Source of the DNA: Cymbomonas tetramitiformis
Taxonomy: Eukaryota > Chlorophyta > Pyramimonadophyceae > Pyramimonadales > Pyramimonadaceae
Assembly (NCBI GenBank): GCA_001247695.2
Contig: LGRX02025971.1
Coordinates: 1-27,110, forward strand
Length of the DNA stretch: 27,110 nt
Direction: 5' to 3'
The notes under the pieces were generated by a model. That model was not told the DNA's origin. It did no database searches and saw only the letters and a list, made by a program, of their open reading frames with translations. A program made the position numbers and the translations under genes. Numbering within the stretch: position 1 is the first letter of the stretch; every line of letters begins with the position of its first letter. Positions 17,863-27,110 of the stretch are shown in pieces.

Positions 17863-18024
17863 AATTATACGATCGGCCATATATTTCAAATTCTGGTACG
17901 GAAGACGAAAATATTAAGTAAGAGCGAGTGATATAATTATATATGTTTGCGAATATTTTTGTACTGGTACAGCGGGCTCGTTGGTGTACGCGTCGGCCGT
18001 CACTACCATGTTACTACTTCTCGT

Positions 18025-18275
18025 TAAAAGAGAGTTTTTGTGACATGGCGACAAATTGTCTCTATTAGAGGATTTCTGTTACATGGCGACACATTTTCTC
18101 TATTAGAGGATTTTTGTCGCGGCGACAAATTTCGTGGAGACAAAAAGGATCGATTAGAGGATTTTTGTGACATGGCGACAAAAAATATCGATTAGAGGAT
18201 TTTTGTCGGCGACAAATTTCCTCAATGGCGATAAAATAACGCCTGGCGACAAAAATAAAGCTTTGTGGCGACAAA
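18025..18275. repeat. Irregular ~45-bp repeat with GGCGACAAA and ATTAGAGGATTTTTGT
   Basis: Five to seven degenerate copies alternate GGCGACAAA(T/A)TT with TCTATTAGAGGATTTTTGT or CGATTAGAGGATTTTTGT. The same TTTTGTCGCCA word recurs at about 17540-17570 in reverse orientation. It has no coding character. Confidence 0.7.
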
Positions 18276-18544
18276 TTTCACACGTTATCGTGTCTCTCTG
18301 CAGCACGCTTTCGTCCGCCCGTATGCTTGCGCGAATACGGTTTGTTATATGTTGTAGTATTCACTCTGGCTTACTACCACGCATTGTGCGACGGTTTGTT
18401 ATATCTTTCCACTGGTGACTCTGTAGATCTGTGCGTGCAGGATTTATCGTGTTTTGAGCCCGAAGTAAAAATAGCCGAACATTAGCCGCTGCACATTAAA
18501 ATGACCTATCATGTGACAAAAACGACCCACTACCCACCATCTCC

Positions 18545-18670
18545 CCAAAGGGAACCGTGCGCTTTTAGGCCATCACCGCTGAGCCACCGCGCCGGGATCG
18601 GGGCTCGAACATCAGTGTACCTCGGGCAAAAGAACGCAGTGACCTCGCCACTCGCACAATATTTCGCGTC
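18545..18670 (-). repeat. Candidate tRNA-derived SINE
   Basis: On the minus strand, GTGCGAGTGGCGAGGTCACT resembles a pol III A box and GATGTTCGAGCCCCG, about 40 nt downstream, resembles a B box. They are followed by a second A-box-like GCGCGGTGGCTCAGCGGTG and then a C/G-rich end. Spacing suits a tRNA-related head, but the arms do not pair as a cloverleaf, so this is not called a tRNA. No poly-A tail or target duplication was found. Confidence 0.3.
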
Positions 18671-18719
18671 ACGGTCGTCGGTCGGGGCACCTTTTACGTA
18701 TATGTACCAATATTAATCA

Positions 18720-19090
18720 TCGGCGAGGTGTGATCTCTAGGCGATTGACCGATCAGAAAGTGAATAAGTCACTCTCTAGAGTACTTTCGTATGTAGCAAT
18801 GCAATAATTCCCAGCATATACCTGTTTGTGCAAGTTGAAAGTAAAATATCAGGTTGCACATGCCAATGATGCGGGCACTCTTGCAGTATAATTCATCTTA
18901 TGCAGTTGCGCACACCTACATCTATGGTATGCAAGATACACTGGATGTGCTTGATAGATGAACTGCTGTGCAATTCTTCTAATTACTTGAACGTACATTG
19001 ATGCTGCTGGCATGTGACAACGTATAGTGCAGATGTTCCCAATGATCTTCTATGTCCAACACGGCATTCTATCTATGAGTGATCGATGAT
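18720..19090. other. Non-coding 3' flank of the mutase gene
   Basis: I see no ORF, RNA gene or tandem repeat. The segment probably contains the 3' UTR of the mutase gene and intergenic DNA. Confidence 0.4.
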
Positions 19091-19339
19091 TCAATTAAGA
19101 GGCAATTTTGCTAGCATTTCCTTTGCCGCAGCCGGGATGCGTGTTCCAGGTCCAAAAATACATCCCACGCCGTTGTCGTAAAGAAATTGATAATCCTCCT
19201 GAGGAATCACCCCTCCAATGACAAGTAGCACATGGCCTACACCAGCATCTTGCAGCGCCTTTCGAAGTTGAGGCACAAGAGTTCGATGGCCTGCAGCTTG
19301 TGAGCTCACTCCCACACAATGTACATCGGCGTCTACAGC
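19091..19339 (-). CDS. Methylmalonyl-CoA mutase, last exon (cobalamin-binding domain C-terminus)
   Basis: The exon enters after ATGAACAG (19340-19341) in phase 0 and runs [18 protein letters not shown], then [37 protein letters not shown] and [15 protein letters not shown], to TGA. These are the family's final cobalamin-domain motifs (VSS.AAGH, GGVIP..DY.FLY..GV, FGPGT.IP.AA). The enzyme isomerises (R)-methylmalonyl-CoA to succinyl-CoA with adenosylcobalamin, normally in the mitochondrial matrix, in propionate and odd-chain/branched amino-acid breakdown. The length and stop are as expected for the C-terminus. Joins cleanly to the exon at 19694-19601 ([13 protein letters not shown]). Confidence 0.93.
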   Translation of the reverse strand, partial: AVDADVHCVGVSSQAAGHRTLVPQLRKALQDAGVGHVLLVIGGVIPQEDYQFLYDNGVGCIFGPGTRIPAAAKEMLAKLPLN

Positions 19340-19600
19340 CTGTTCATGAAACATGAGTCCCCAAACCTTCCTTATGGTTTACTGCCTGTTTGTCAACCAC
19401 GAGTCTCCCCAAGCCCTCATTCAAAATATTCGTCCTCAGACTACATCCTGAGAAACGTGAGAAGCGGAAAATTCAGTAGCCCCTCGTGCAGACTGCAGTA
19501 ACCCTTCTTGCCACTCATCAAGGACAGCCCTCCACGGAACCTTTTCTGTGGACAAAAACTGCCCAATCCTAGCGATGCGTCGGGAACACTGAGTCATCAC

Positions 19601-19694
19601 CTGGCGGGCGACTTCCTCGGGTGTTTGGAAGAGCGGACCAATGTCCACGTCGAAGCCCAGGTCTGCCAGGCCCGTGGCAATCACCTTGGCTCCT
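19601..19694 (-). CDS. Methylmalonyl-CoA mutase exon, B12-binding core
   Basis: Bounded by CTACACAG (acceptor, 19695) and CCAG|GTGATG (donor, 19601/19600). It encodes [20 protein letters not shown] followed by [12 protein letters not shown]: the helix after the DGHDRG loop and the strand-turn that contacts cobalamin. The first base completes the Arg codon of HDR begun in the upstream exon. Residues are nearly identical to the eukaryotic mitochondrial enzyme, so this exon is under constraint and the gene is probably functional. Confidence 0.92.
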
Positions 19695-19801
19695 CTGTGT
19701 AGCCTCACACCGCGCCACTTCAGTATCGGAGTCCTGTCACTGGCAGCGATGTATGAAGCAAACCGACACAGCAGCCAACTTATTCAGAGGTTGTGACGAA
19801 C

Positions 19802-19931
19802 CGGTCATGCCCATCCTGTCCCATTTTGGCCACCAGCACGCGCGGGCGCCGCCCGGCGCGCTCCTCAAATACGCGCACCTCTGCCATTGCGCTCTGCTCG
19901 CCCGCCCGTCTCTCCACCCCTTCTTCTAGTC
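19802..19931 (-). CDS. Methylmalonyl-CoA mutase exon carrying the cobalamin-ligand motif
   Basis: The exon contains EVRVFEERAGRRPRVLVAKM followed by GQDGHDR: the D-x-H-D-R-G cobalamin-binding motif, with His as the expected lower axial ligand, split by the next intron after the second base of Arg. The donor is GTTCGT (19801), weak but demanded by the frame. The 5' limit is uncertain; the frame is open past 19990 and an AG near 19931 is the best acceptor. The upstream linker (GLEEGVERRAGEQSAMA) is not conserved in the family. Confidence 0.85.
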
Positions 19932-21079
19932 CCTCCAAACCCAAAAAGGTTCCTGTGGAATCCCACTCACCCGAACGCCACAGCGGATGGGAGAGACGTG
20001 TTTGCCTGCGGCCACAGTTCCTGATGCTACAACATTGAACAAAGGTGTATCGGAGCCCCACATCATGCGACAATTCTGTCTGCCAGGGCGCCCTCAAAGA
20101 AGCAGTGGCGCAGCAGTGCAGCATCAGCTTGGCCATCCTCCATGTCCTGTCTGCTCAAAAAGTGACAGAAAGAAACAATGCTCTGCTCCTTCGACTCATT
20201 TGATACAAATCACACATACCAACGCGGTGTCGCAGGGGGACTGGATTCAGGCCTGGGGGAATCTTGTGGAATGATGGCGCGCAGCATTGCCGGAGGCCGT
20301 GCGAGCATTGCTCCTTACATCCCTACATAGTAAGGAGCATGTCACGCGTGTCCTCAGAGCTGGAGGTCACAGAGAATGGGGGAGAGGGGGCATGCCCTCG
20401 CTTGCACCAGAAACCGAGGAGGTCATCATGCAGGCGACGGCGATGCGCATCGCAGGCTCTGCTCTGCTCGGACCTTCTTCACAGCAAGAGCCGGAGTGCA
20501 GCGACTGTTTCCAAAGGGACGATATCGAGTGTTGTGTGACACAGTCCAACACGAGGGACATTGTCCGGCAACTTGGTTCTGGACAGTTAAGAGCTAGATA
20601 CGCTCCGCATGAAATTCAAGCAGGAAGGATAAATAGAACATCCACGCAAATATCAGAAGTAAAGTACATGTGAACGGTATGAAATAAACGTAACAATATA
20701 CACTGAATGGCATAAGATCAGCCGACAAAACCCAGCCCACCATCATCCCAGTGGATGTGAGAAGCTAGTCAGGAGCAGGGCGGGGCCGTGACAAGACACC
20801 ACCAACACATACATATTTCCAACCCAGATGCAAAGCAGCATGGAAAGATGATACGATGTGACCGATCATCGCCCACCTATGAATATGTCTACACCCACTG
20901 TAGAATTATCCCTATATACGTATAAAATAAACGCAGCAACCTGTTTGGTTGGCTGCAATAGGATATCGGGTTTACTGAGCAGGCGTACCTGTATGTCTGC
21001 GGCATCCTCCCCATACGCCTGCCCATACACCCCACTGGAGTGCCATCCCCCACAAACACTCCAATCCCCACGTCAATTA

Positions 21080-21505
21080 TCCCCACCTCCCCCACCATGA
21101 ACGCCGAATCCCCCACCTCTGACATTTCACACGCGAGATCCCCCACCTCAAGCATTTCACACCGCCAGTCCCCCACCCTCAAGCATTTCCGCCCGAATCC
21201 CCCCACCTCAAGCATTTCACACACTTGAATCCCCCACATCAAGCATTTCACCGCGAACCCCCCCACCTCAAGCATTTCACACCGCTTGAATCCCCACCTC
21301 AGCATTTCACACACTTGAATCCCCCACACTCAAGCATCTCACACCGCCGAATCCCCCACCTCAAGCATCTCAAGCCGTGAATCCCCCCACCTCCCCACCT
21401 CATCAAGCATCTTAAGCCGCTGGATCCCCCCACCTCCCCACCTCAAGCATCTCAAGCTGCTGGATTCCCCACCTCCCCACCTCAAGCATCTCAAACTGCT
21501 GGATC
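21080..21505. repeat. ~32-bp minisatellite in mutase intron
   Basis: About 13 degenerate copies of a unit CCCCCACCTCAAGCATTTCA plus CACCGCTTGAAT, with internal length changes. The right end changes to CATCTCAAGCCGCTGGATCC variants. Confidence 0.9.
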
Positions 21506-21578
21506 CCCATATCTGGAGTCGCTCAGGCTCCGACTTTGTAGGCACTGGAGGATCTTGTGGGAAGACTGGAGAAGCCGG

Positions 21579-21680
21579 CAGACGGGCACCTCCCAAAAGC
21601 ACAGCTGGCAGACGGGCACCTCCCAAAAGCACAGCTGGCAGACGGGCACCTCCCAAAAGCACAGCTGGCAGACGGGCATG
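21579..21680. repeat. 30-bp perfect tandem repeat
   Basis: Copies start at 21579, 21609 and 21639, with a partial fourth at 21669; each is CAGACGGGCACCTCCCAAAA then GCACAGCTGG. The first three are identical, suggesting recent amplification. The 30-bp period keeps all frames open, which explains the ORFs across it. Confidence 0.95.
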
Positions 21681-22304
21681 CCAGAAAAGGGCGGCAGTAG
21701 GCGAGGATTCCCCATCAGAGGCAATCAAGGGGAGCCAGCACACGATGGTGGACAAGGATGGAACCTGATAACGCTGTCAGTGGGCACGTATCGTCCCCAG
21801 CCCCCAAATTCCAGAGCATCACTTATCTCCCCTGCGGTGGCCGCCACCCATCCAATTCGTTGGCTTCTGAGAGGCGCGCCAAGGGGACCCTAATTTGCTG
21901 CTGCTCGGTGTGATTTAAGGGCGTGCAGGCAGTAGCAACCTAATGTGTAGGGCCTCTTGCCGGGGCTGTGGTGCGAATGAGAGATAAACACAGAGATCTG
22001 GGGACCGAAGGCATGAGGACACACGCGCTTAGTGCCCTACGATATGTAGCTGGCGATCATCCATCGAGGCCCCGAATGAGTTCATCCCCATGAACCATGG
22101 TAAACCAGGCCAGGCCAGTCTGGGCCATGACAGCATAGCATAGAATGACCCGGTGCCGCACTCCCCCTCGAGAGCACCGGCCCTGACGAGCATCATGCAA
22201 AGGCGCACGCCCTTCATGCCCAAGCCGCGCGTATGGCAGTCGGATCACTGCATCGCTGCCTAAGTATATCCAGACAGGGAAACGCATCTCCGCCGAGGTG
22301 CACA

Positions 22305-22560
22305 CCATCCCGCAAGCTGGGGGCATCTTCTCGCAAGCCAGGAGCATCTTCCCGCAAGCCAGGGGCATCTTCCATGAAACCAGGGGCATCTTCCATAAGC
22401 GAGCATCTTCCACGCAAGCCAGGAGCATCTTCCGCCAAACCAGGAGCATCTTCCACGCCAAACCAGGAGCATCTTCCGCAAGCCAGGAGCATCTTCCCGC
22501 AAGCCAGGGGCATCTTCCCGCAGGCCGGGGGCATCTTCCCGCAAGCCAGGGGCATCTGCT
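22305..22560. repeat. 21-24-bp minisatellite in mutase intron
   Basis: Ten to twelve copies of AAGCCAGGAGCATCTTCCCGC with variants (AAACCAGG, CATAAGCGAG). The Met/Pro/Ala-rich and Gly/Cys-rich ORFs here are artefacts of the period. Confidence 0.9.
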
Positions 22561-22734
22561 GAAGCATCGCATGCGGTTCACATGGTGGGCAGCGGCCGGG
22601 CATGGCGTTCACGTGAAGGCCTCGAATGCCAGCACTCCACCAGCTCTTAGCATTTGCGATTCACTTCACTGACCAATACACACCTGTTCCGTCCATCAGC
22701 GCATGCGGGTGGGGCGGGCCCAGCGGCCACGCAC

Positions 22735-22860
22735 CGACAGTGCAGCGCCGGCGGGCCGCCTCCACAGCCAGCTCGAGCAGATTTGGAGACTCCTTTTGGC
22801 TCATGGGAGCCGCCTGCAGCGCGGAGGCCCCGGCACACCCGCCACCCCGCCCGCATGACC
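22735..22860 (-). CDS. Methylmalonyl-CoA mutase exon (C-terminal part of the barrel domain)
   Basis: Conserved sequence SPNLLELAVEAARRRCTVG marks the linker between the catalytic barrel and the cobalamin domain. The frame is phase-compatible with a CCACAG acceptor at 22861-22862 (exon starts with the last two bases of a codon) and ends at GTCG|GTGCGT (22735/22734). The N-terminal residues SCGRGGGCAGAS before ALQAA are not family-like, so the true acceptor may be a few codons further in (CGCTGCAG). Confidence 0.8.
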
Positions 22861-23387
22861 CTGTGGACGTCGCGCCTTGACGCACGGGCGCAGCACGCAC
22901 GGCTGACTCCTTGACAGCTGTGCCACCGACTAGAGCGAGACTAGGGGAATGCAGTTGCATGCCCCTTTTACGGCCCCACCGTTGGATCGAGAAGCTGTGC
23001 ATCTCTTAATGAACAACGCCATCGCAGTATGAGATCCCCAGCACACAGAGACTCAACCAACTTGTCCACCGTGGAAGTCACCTCTCCAGCAGCCCATGCG
23101 GCGACACGAGTCTCGGCCTGGCCGTGTCTCGCGCAGACTCATGCAGGCATCACATACAGGACTCAGAGGGCGCGCGTACGCCTCTGCCCGGAGACCATTG
23201 CTGTTCCCAAACCTTCGATCAGTACGGCGGGCGGTGAGGTGGGTCACCTTGGCGGCGCATCCAAAGCCTCCCATGCAGTGGTCCTCTGCTCCCAAGCGGC
23301 CGCCCAGCCCCCCGCCCGCCCCCTGGCCCCTGAGAGTCTGCGCGAAGCCGGCCAGGTAGGAGCAGCGGCAGAAGGAGAAGAGCACAC
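22861..23387 (-). other. Intron of the mutase gene
   Basis: GC-rich with no exon recognised; begins with donor GACG|GTGTGC at 23388/23387. The overlapping ORFs on both strands lack conserved motifs. Confidence 0.55.
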
Positions 23388-23514
23388 CGTCGCGCGATTC
23401 GCGGATTCGGCGGAGCTGTTCAACCTGCTGCTGCAGCACCGCAGCGTTGTCGATGGACCGCGTTGCCAGCGGCTCCTCCTTGTCGAGGCGGAACTTGTTG
23501 ACCCCCACAATCAC
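23388..23514 (-). CDS. Methylmalonyl-CoA mutase exon (end of catalytic domain)
   Basis: Entered after CCTGGCAG (acceptor 23515-23516) in phase 0: VIVGVNKFRLDKEEPLATRS, then IDNAAVLQQQVEQLRRIRES. The IVGVNK(Y/F)... ID....R..Q...L...R..RD pattern is the family's end of the substrate-binding domain. Leaves in phase 1 at a GTGTGC donor. This is the most 5' mutase exon I can find in the window; about 480 upstream residues of a normal enzyme are missing here and should lie beyond 27110, because the interval up to 27110 is intronic or copia. Confidence 0.9.
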
Positions 23515-24124
23515 CTGCCAGGCACTCTCCCGTCCATGGGTCATGCCACCTGGCACCAGCAGCTCCTCCACATCGCCCATGCCACCTTGTAGGAATTCGA
23601 GAGTTTCGTTTTCACAAAAGCAATCATGAACTTTCATTATCAAAAGATATACCAGTTCGCAGCTCGAAACGCCACGAACATTTGCGCGCCATCATTACTG
23701 ATTGGGCGATCTTATGTGAAAGTTCACCAAACAGACTCCTACGTGTCACTGTCGTGTTCATAACGACCGCAGTGACACTCTAGAGTACAGATGAACTCAT
23801 TACGCACTTCCCGATGGTCATCAGTGATCTGACGGCCACGATTAGTTCAGCAGATCTACAGATCTAGATCTAAGGGTTCCATAGGGTTTCTTTAGGGTTT
23901 CTTCAGGGTTCGAGCATCCTGACTACTGTACAGTGTCTAGATAGTCATGCTTTACACCAAACTGATCAGCAGCACTTGCAGATTCCAATACCCCTTCTAA
24001 AGGGTGACTGTCTAGTTGTCCTACTGCCAGTTCTTGGGAATGGTGCCCCTTCAGTCAGCAATATCCAGTTCTTGGGATGGTGCCCCTCCAGCTCCAGAGT
24101 ATGGGATGGTGCCCCCTTCAGTCT
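23515..24124 (-). other. Intron sequence and probable 3' end of the copia element
   Basis: No exon seen. From 24005 to 24125 three short units of TTCTTGGGA.TGGTGCCCC(T)TCAGTC type repeat. The 3' LTR of the copia element should lie here, but with no 5' copy in the window its limits cannot be set. AGGGTTTCTTTAGGGTTTCTTCAGGG occurs at 23881-23911. Confidence 0.4.
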
Positions 24125-26276
24125 TCAGTCTTCAGAGGTGGTGTCCTGCAACTTCATGATGCCCAGACTTTCCCTGTGCATAAGAAATGGTGGTAGGGGA
24201 AGAGGTTTGGTGAAGATGTCCGCTGTGTTGTCCGCTGAGCAGACATACAAGGCTTCCGCTGTGACGGACTTCACCAATTCTCGGATGTACATATTCCTGA
24301 CCTCAATGTGCTTGGATCTATTGTTGTTGACATAATCGGAGGCCAAATGAATGGCCCCTTGATTGTCACAGTACATAGGCACCGGGTTGCAGATGTCCAC
24401 CAAGTCGTTCAGCACATTGATGATGTACTTGATCTCCCGAGCCCCTTCAGACATGGCGATGATCTCAGCCTCGGTAGTCGACAGCGACACACATCTCTGC
24501 ATGATCGAGGAGAAGATGAGCAAGCTCCCACACAGGTAGACTGCAATGCCAGATGTGGACTTTCTCGTTGTCTTGCAGCCAGCATAGTCAGCATCAGTGT
24601 ATATGCACATCGGTAGTGCTCCACATGCCAGACCCAGCCCCCTTGGCACAGAAGAGGTTGTTCGCAGCACCAGCTCGTAGCTCACAGTGCCCTTGAGGTA
24701 CCTGACAACCTGCTTCAGTGCCACAAAGTGCTCTGGGCCATAGGACGCACAGAACCGAGAGAGAGCAGATACAACAGCCATGATGTCAGGGCGTGTGCAC
24801 CTTGCAATCCACTGCAGCTGCACAAGCAGCCCCCTGAACGGAATGGTGGTATCCTTGCCATCAGACGGGGCAAGAGAGCACCCTGGGGACATGGGCAGAC
24901 TAGCCGGCTTGGCATCCTTGAGTCCATAGGTGTCAATCATCTGGGAGATGTACCCAGATTGAGAGAGATATGCCACCCCAGGGCCCCAGCGCACACCAAT
25001 ACCCATCACAAGATCCAGAACACCCAATTCCTTGCAGGCATACTTGGAGTTGAAGGCTGCTACGAAGTTGTCATACCACGTGCGACTGTCAGTGGCCACA
25101 ATGTAGTCATCAACATATGCCAGAATAATGACCGTGATGTCAAAGTCCCTTATGAAATACAGACAGGGCTCAATATCACTGCGCCTCATCCTCTCGTCGT
25201 AGGCCATGATGAAAGCATCGCTGGTCTCAAACCACTCTTTGCCCGCTTGCTTCAGGCCATACACCGCCTTGAGGAGCTTGGCACACGTCCTCCCCTGATA
25301 CTCCAGCCCCCTAGGGAGTTGGACATACAGATCCTCCTCGAGGGTCGAGTTCAGGAAGGCTGTTTCCACATCCATGTGATACACCTGCAGGGAAAGGTTC
25401 AGCGCCAGAATGATAACCAGTCTCACTGAAGACAACTGAGTACACGGGGCAAAGGTGTCGAAATAGTCGACACCATACTCCTGCTTGTTGCCCCTCACAC
25501 ACACCCTCGCCTTGCGCTTTTGCAACTGGCGATGCTTGTCCAGCTTGACCTTCAACACCAAAGCCATGTCCAACAGGCGAACCCCAGGGGGTACATCCTC
25601 CTTGTCCATCATCTCGAGAGCCTGCTTGACCGTAATCAGGGCCTCCAGCTCTGTCTGGATAGCTTCCATCCACTCATTAGCATCTGGCGCCCCCATAGCT
25701 TGCTTGACCCCCTTTGGTTCAGTCACCCCAGGTGGCAGTACATCCACTGAGTCTCCAGCACACGCCTTCGCAACCGCTGCCAAGCATGTGTGCTCAGGAG
25801 GGAAATGCACCTTACCCAATGGCAGATCAATGTGCGTGAAGTTCGTGAGCAACATAACACAGTATGGAAATGAGCTGGGCCCCACAGCTCGTGCGCATAT
25901 GATCCCAGCCTCCAGCTTCTCACGTCCAGCATCTGCCATGACCTCAGTAAATAATGGGTAGTCGACATTGAGGTCACCAGTGTGCACAGCCGAGCGCACA
26001 GCAGGCATATGCTTGGGCTGGCCATCCAGATAGTCCCGGAGGCTCACCCAGCATGTCACATCTCCAGCCTTCACCTTCAGCACTGCCAAAATCTCGTCGC
26101 TCTCATCAGGCAAATAGGCCCCAACACCAAGAATACCATCTTCCAGGCCACTGGGAAGGGTGTCATGATATGCCGCATCCAGCATCGTCACCATGAAGTT
26201 AGTACTCAGTGGGGCCACTGCAGAAGGATCCCATGTGGTGACCACCTTGCCCAGCTTGTCCACAGCCTCATGGAAA
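24125..26276 (-). CDS. pol: Ty1/copia reverse transcriptase-RNase H
   Basis: The frame runs from the break at 26274-26276 to TGA at 24125, about 715 codons. In order: RT palm entry (VRLLDMALVLKVK), RKARVCVRGNKQEYGVDYFD then TFAPCTQLSSVR, MDVETAFLNSTLEEDLYVQL, KLLKAVYGLKQAGKEWF, and the catalytic ILAYVDDYIVA. RNase H follows with YTDADYAGCKTTRKSTSG, LSTTEAEIIAMSEGAREI, CDNQGAIHLA, RSKHIEVR and ADIFTKPL. All acidic catalytic residues are present. It copies element RNA into cDNA. It is in the same orientation as the mutase gene and probably lies in one of its introns. Confidence 0.95.
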
Positions 26277-27110
26277 TCTGACCATACCAGACTTGACGAT
26301 CTTGCCGGACTCAGGATCATACAGTAAGTAAGCTGATGAGACCTCAGAGTGACCAATGTATCTGAGCTGCTTTGCCCGGTCACTGAGCTTGTGCTCCCTG
26401 CTGTCTGGGTCCACAAAGGCATATGCCAGACAGCCGAACACTCGAAGAAGTGAGAGGTCATAATGTTTCCCATACAACTTGTAGTAGGGGGACTGCCTGC
26501 GTAGAGGCTTCTGGAACGTCCTGTTCAAGGTGTACACAGTGTGCCGAACAGACAGTGGCCATACCTCCACACCAAAACCAGACGTCACCAGTAGCGCTCG
26601 AGCCATCGCCTGCACCGTTCTGTGGGATCTCTCAACCCGAGCCTGGTTCTCGTGGAGGTACGGTGACCCATGGCGCTGCTCAATGCCTCGCTCCTTGCAG
26701 TACTGCTGCGTCTGTCCAGCAATCATAGTCGAGTCTCCATCAGTGTGCAGCACCATGTGGTACTTCTCCTCGAGCTTCATGCGGCTCCTGTGCCTTCTGA
26801 CCTCGACCAGGAACTCCTCCAGCGCCCCCAGATAGTCAGACTTCTTCTTCAGGAAGTATACACATATCCAGGATGTGCAATCATCCAAAAAGAGAACGAA
26901 CCACCTGTATCCACCAGCACTGTGCCTGAACGGCCCACAGGTGTCAGACCACACCAATAACCCAATCTCCTCAGCCCTCTCCCTGCCCGTAGGCTTCATG
27001 GAAGGTCTGATGGCTTTGGTCAGTCTGCAAGAGACACACCTCTCTGAACAACGCAACACCAGACTCTTGGCATATTGCGCAGACGTGATACCCATGGGGA
27101 CCCCCTCGTC
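26268..27110 (-). CDS. pol: Ty1/copia GAG-pre-integrase end and integrase, partial
   Basis: Open from the window edge (the frame continues past 27095) to TGA at 26268. CSERCVSCRLTKA is the end of the zinc-binding GAG-pre-integrase region. The integrase core triad is visible: D in VWSDTCGPF, D in LHTDGDSTM and E in NQARVERSHRTVQ. The C-terminal part (LRVFGCLAYAF, RYIGHSEVSSAYLLYDPESG) precedes the RT. The frame is lost at GGTCAGATTTCCATGAGG: with TTT (AAA at 26274-26276 on the plus strand) one base longer than needed, it stops instead of entering the RT frame. gag and protease lie outside the window. Confidence 0.9.
   Translation of the reverse strand, partial: DEGVPMGITSAQYAKSLVLRCSERCVSCRLTKAIRPSMKPTGRERAEEIGLLVWSDTCGPFRHSAGGYRWFVLFLDDCTSWICVYFLKKKSDYLGALEEFLVEVRRHRSRMKLEEKYHMVLHTDGDSTMIAGQTQQYCKERGIEQRHGSPYLHENQARVERSHRTVQAMARALLVTSGFGVEVWPLSVRHTVYTLNRTFQKPLRRQSPYYKLYGKHYDLSLLRVFGCLAYAFVDPDSREHKLSDRAKQLRYIGHSEVSSAYLLYDPESGKIVKSGMVRFP

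Larger units (their letters stand above)
20140..22734 (-). other. Large intron region(s) of the mutase gene
   Basis: Between the exon ending ARRRCTVG (22735) and the exon with AGRRPRVLVAKMG there should be about 35-45 residues (GEI...SGxY...). I could not place them; a short exon is likely hidden in 20000-21000. The rest is intron, much of it minisatellite (separate entries). The ORFs here, both strands, follow repeats and lack family motifs. Confidence 0.5.

Noticed and set aside
18585..18665. A functional tRNA gene
   Set aside because: A- and B-box-like words are present, but acceptor, D and anticodon stems do not pair.
22029..22672. Cys/Met/Pro- and Gly-rich ORFs on both strands
   Set aside because: Produced by the 21-24-bp minisatellite within a mutase intron.
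23515..23643. Extension of the mutase exon through GGMGDVEELLVPGGMTHG
   Set aside because: It superficially recalls the family's GGM motif, but spacing to IVGVNK is wrong and a good CCTGGCAG acceptor precedes VIVGVNK.
24308..26960. Several plus-strand ORFs of 96-233 codons
   Set aside because: They are antisense shadows of the copia integrase and RT-RNase H frames.

Overview
This window is eukaryotic nuclear DNA. It has GT-AG introns (one with a TACTAAC branch site), a split gene for a mitochondrial-type methylmalonyl-CoA mutase, a Ty1/copia retrotransposon and many GC-rich minisatellites. A unicellular alga or similar protist would fit: land plants lack this mutase, and the repeat style is not animal-like. 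The species cannot be read from the sequence, and this is a weak inference.

Layout. 1-1.1 kb: three minisatellite arrays. 1.25-1.57 kb: a small unrecognised ORF. 2.3-5.6 kb: GC-rich coding-like sequence on the minus strand, broken by frame changes and one in-frame TAG. A block of minisatellites bounded by a perfect 26-bp inverted repeat (4380-5143) lies inside it. 5.6-6.5 kb: AT-rich DNA and three copies of a 172-bp tandem repeat. 6.5-15.9 kb: two divergent genes sharing a 432-bp intergenic region. The minus gene is a roughly 1,170-residue protein ending in a beta-class DNA amino-methyltransferase-like domain, with an internal MYND zinc-finger exon that ends in its own stop. The plus gene is a roughly 1,007-residue DUF7869-type (transposase-like) protein in three exons. 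15.9-19 kb: non-coding, AT-richer, with short arrays and tRNA/SINE-like pieces. 19.1-23.5 kb: 3' exons of methylmalonyl-CoA mutase (minus) separated by minisatellite-filled introns. 24.1-27.1 kb: a copia element (minus) running off the window end, probably inside an upstream intron of the mutase gene.

The most interesting part is the 6.5-15.9 kb pair. I infer a large two-gene DNA transposon, or a domesticated relic, that pairs a transposase-like protein with a DNA-modification-like protein. The same palindrome, GCTCATTA-RGY-TAATGAG, is tandemly arrayed in the first intron of both genes and occurs about 15 times in all. This suggests a shared binding site or RNA hairpin controlling both genes, comparable to the tandem target motifs of plant VANDAL anti-silencing proteins. 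Both proteins lack residues I expect at their catalytic centres, and both reading frames are broken by 1-2 nt indels, so the copy may be decayed or the assembly may carry indel errors. I did not find terminal inverted repeats.
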